DNA of 33,857 bases, from assembly GCA_030041335.1 (NCBI GenBank), contig JASHOB010000213.1:1-33857 (forward strand), in the 5' to 3' direction. Source of the DNA: Alphaproteobacteria bacterium. Lineage in GTDB: Bacteria > Pseudomonadota > Alphaproteobacteria > ATCC43930 > CGMCC-115725. This document shows positions 32,117-33,857 of the stretch, one piece after another. A program made the translations under genes and the position numbers. The stretch's first letter is position 1. Each line of letters starts with the position of its first letter. The notes under the pieces are model-generated. The model had not been told where the DNA came from. It searched no databases and was given only the letters and a program-made list of their open reading frames with translations.

Positions 32117-32606
32117 TCTAACCAGGGGTTACGGAGCCGCTTGAACCCTTCCCGAGCGCGGCCCGTGCCTGCAATTTGACTTCCGTCAGGGTCGCCAACA
32201 CCGGGTCGTCGGCTGTAGCATCGCGGACTCCGGCCTCGAATTCACGGTGGCTGACGGCCCCTGGACGCACACCGAACACTATGGGCCAATGTCGGATTTC
32301 GTTCTCGATATCGAGAAACTTACGCTTAAAAACACACCAGTGACCCAGAAGAAAACGCAGCCGATAGCTCTCCTCGTTCTTCATATGGACCGGCTTGAAC
32401 CAGTTCAAGCGCACCCACGGGCGATGCGACGCGGGTCGTTTCAATCCGTTTTGTTGCGCTGGCCTTGAGGGCGACATGCACATGCCGCGTCTCCAGACCG
32501 AAAACCGGCAGGCCGCGCTCCCGAAGCGCCCGATGCAGCCAAGGTGAAGTGCGCCGGCCTCATGACCGACCGCTTCTGGATCGGTGGTCGAGGTTGTCTC
32601 CGCCAT
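32117..32606 (-). pseudogene. Frameshifted N-terminal fragment of an IS110-family transposase
   Basis: The minus strand encodes pieces in more than one frame that together follow the IS110 N-terminal domain order: HEAGALHL, then (other frame) ERGLPVFGLETRHVHVALKA, then back to LNWFKPVHMKNEESYRLRFL, LDIENEIRHW, and DATADDPVLATLTEVKLQAR. In intact IS110 proteins these correspond to the '(V/E).E(A/T)G', 'ETRH...(A/V)L', 'W(F/Y).PVH(V/M)K...(R/S)...LL' and 'DPVL' regions. At least two frameshifts are needed, the extreme N-terminus with the first catalytic Asp is not seen, and the C-terminal serine domain is absent, cut off at 32117. The element is dead. Confidence 0.6.
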
Positions 32607-32798
32607 GATCGACCGCCGCCTTCAAGCAAAATAAGCGAAGGTTAGGCACGCACTGCTGGAACGTCGCACAGGCTCCTCTGCAGAATCCCGGCCAAAGCCG
32701 ATTTCTGACTCATCGGCGCGGTTTTTTTGGCTGTGCAATAGTCCCAATGGGGCGAGCGCCAAAACGCTGTATGAGTTTCCTCGCCGTAGTCAGCTCGG

Positions 32799-33686
32799 TC
32801 AGTCCGGCCACCGCCGATGCAACCAGAACCATTGCTCAGGGCGCTCACGAATCCATTCTTCGAGGCGCGCATTTATCCGCGTCATCAAGTTCAGCGTATC
32901 AGCGTCGTCATCTCCGGTACGCCGAACCTCCATCGGGGGGTCACAGGTCAGGCGAAACTTAGCCCCTGAAATGCGCTCGACACGTGCGGGGATGACGACG
33001 CAGTCGTGCCGCAGCGCCAGTCGTGCCAATACTTTTTCGGTCATGGCATCACGGCCGAAAAAGGGAACCGAAATGCCGGAATTCATTTTCTGATCAATCA
33101 ACAGACAGAGATGCGCGCCCTTATGCAGGGCGGCGATGGCCCGCCTGCCCATGACCCCTTTCGGGATCAATTCACTGCCGAAGACACTGCGTGCGCGAAA
33201 AATGAGCCGGTCAACAATGGGATTGTTAGCTGGGCGGTAGATCGCGGTCGCTTTCAAGCCAACTTGCGTCACCCCCAATGTAAGGATCTCCCAATTGCCA
33301 TAATGTCCTGACCAGAACAGGTACGTTTGACCTGGCTTCGGAGGATAGTCCTTTGGGGTATATCCGACCGCTTCGACCCGGCCATTGGAATCGTAGATCC
33401 GGAATTTGCCAAGATGCGGATATTCGGCGAAGACACGGCCGAGATTTTCCCACATGCCACGCACAATGTTTTCGATTTGTGATTCGTCGAGTTCCGGCAT
33501 CGCACGGCGTAGGTTGATGCGTGCACGCTTGGTCGCACCCGTCCGCGGACCGACATTGCGGGCAAAAAAGCCCCCGAGCGCCGACGCCCAAGGTAAGGGC
33601 ATGGCACCAAGCACTCTGTACACGGCTATCACGGCGGCGCCTTCAATTAGATATCGCAAGCGCTTCGCTAGTGTTGCGTCAGCCAT
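32799..33686 (-). CDS. LpxL/HtrB-type lipid A acyltransferase family protein
   Basis: A 295-residue membrane-associated acyltransferase of the lauroyl/myristoyl transferase family, which adds secondary acyl chains to lipid A or related lipids at the inner membrane. The catalytic HX4E motif is SGHYGNWE with His128 and Glu133. The N-terminal hydrophobic stretch (about 12-45) is a membrane anchor. The motifs IYRPANNPIVDRLI, GRRAIAALHKGAHLCLLIDQKMNSGI and VPFFGRDAMT are family-typical, and the end PEQWFWLHRRWPD is diagnostic. Length is normal and the frame intact. No neighbouring lipid A genes are visible; the remaining 171 bp to the window edge hold nothing I can name. Confidence 0.93.
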   Translation of the reverse strand: MADATLAKRLRYLIEGAAVIAVYRVLGAMPLPWASALGGFFARNVGPRTGATKRARINLRRAMPELDESQIENIVRGMWENLGRVFAEYPHLGKFRIYDSNGRVEAVGYTPKDYPPKPGQTYLFWSGHYGNWEILTLGVTQVGLKATAIYRPANNPIVDRLIFRARSVFGSELIPKGVMGRRAIAALHKGAHLCLLIDQKMNSGISVPFFGRDAMTEKVLARLALRHDCVVIPARVERISGAKFRLTCDPPMEVRRTGDDDADTLNLMTRINARLEEWIRERPEQWFWLHRRWPD

Positions 33687-33857
33687 TGTCCAATATACCC
33701 GGCCCTACTAATCGGAATTCATTAGGGAACGAAGTTCTCTTTGACCGCTTGCTAACGACGCCAGCGAGATTGATCGAGCGTTGGGGCCAACAAAACTTCG
33801 GAAACTTTCTCTTCGCTCTCCCAATCGCGTAGCCATAGGTTTATATATTGCTTTGTG

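Noticed and set aside
32697-32728. Hairpin GCCGAT/ATCGGC followed by seven T residues
   Set aside because: The stem is only 6 bp, four bases separate it from the T-run, and no plus-strand gene precedes it; it cannot serve the minus-strand acyltransferase gene.
31732-33857. Search for a second copy of the tRNA-Gly 3' end as attR
   Set aside because: Reading this stretch by eye shows no copy of the T-arm/acceptor sequence, so no attachment site pair is claimed.
1-33857. CRISPR arrays, rRNA genes, complete insertion sequences
   Set aside because: No regularly spaced short repeats, no rRNA-like sequence and no intact transposase with terminal repeats were seen.

Overview
GC-rich, densely packed chromosomal DNA that reads as an alphaproteobacterium, probably Rhodospirillales-like; family and species cannot be fixed from sequence alone. 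Supporting signs are a COQ9-family gene beside divergent rpsU, the his order hisB-hisH-hisA-hisF-hisE followed by an HIT-protein gene, a typical alphaproteobacterial tRNA-Gly(CCC), and many ATGA-type overlaps between genes.

Layout. 1-998: start of a COQ9-family gene and def on the minus strand, divergent from rpsU. 1276-8576: a tight seven-gene plus-strand operon with a Tat-type substrate-binding protein, two Liv-family ATPases, two Liv-family permeases, an FMN-dependent alpha-hydroxy-acid dehydrogenase and a carotenoid-cleavage-type oxygenase whose key residues fit stilbene-cleaving members. A lipoprotein S41 protease follows and converges on a 1375-residue soluble histidine kinase built from seven tandem PAS modules. 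14253-17936: HIT protein and histidine biosynthesis genes (minus). 18295-21665: panB, a small lipoprotein, a small unknown protein, pirin and wrbA. 22095-26730: a minus-strand run encoding an ABC-2 exporter pair, a histidine-family phosphatase, a SYLF protein and an ArnT-like glycosyltransferase. 26838-27933: a solitary pstS with its own terminator and a candidate Pho box. 27980-28521: a cryptic plus-strand locus with a 19-residue lysine-rich micro-ORF and, behind it, a structured non-coding transcript candidate with a strong terminator. 28530-30366: an SDR gene divergent from a gentisate-dioxygenase-like cupin gene.

30478-32640 is a decayed insertion at tRNA-Gly: a tyrosine recombinase that seems to have lost its proper start through a 1-nt shift, a truncated AlpA/excisionase-like HTH remnant, a frameshifted IS110-type transposase fragment, and between these two remnants a perfect 61-bp inverted copy of part of the ArnT-like gene located 9.5 kb away. 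An LpxL/HtrB-type acyltransferase closes the window.

Most interesting leads: (i) the transporter + FMN dehydrogenase + stilbene-oxygenase-like operon, a plausible uptake and cleavage route for a lignin- or plant-derived aromatic, with a gentisate-type ring-cleavage gene elsewhere in the window; (ii) the PAS-array kinase; (iii) the micro-ORF and ncRNA locus at 28 kb; (iv) the 61-bp copy, which is either a recent recombination scar or an assembly join. All functions are inferred from sequence features read by eye; no database search was run.
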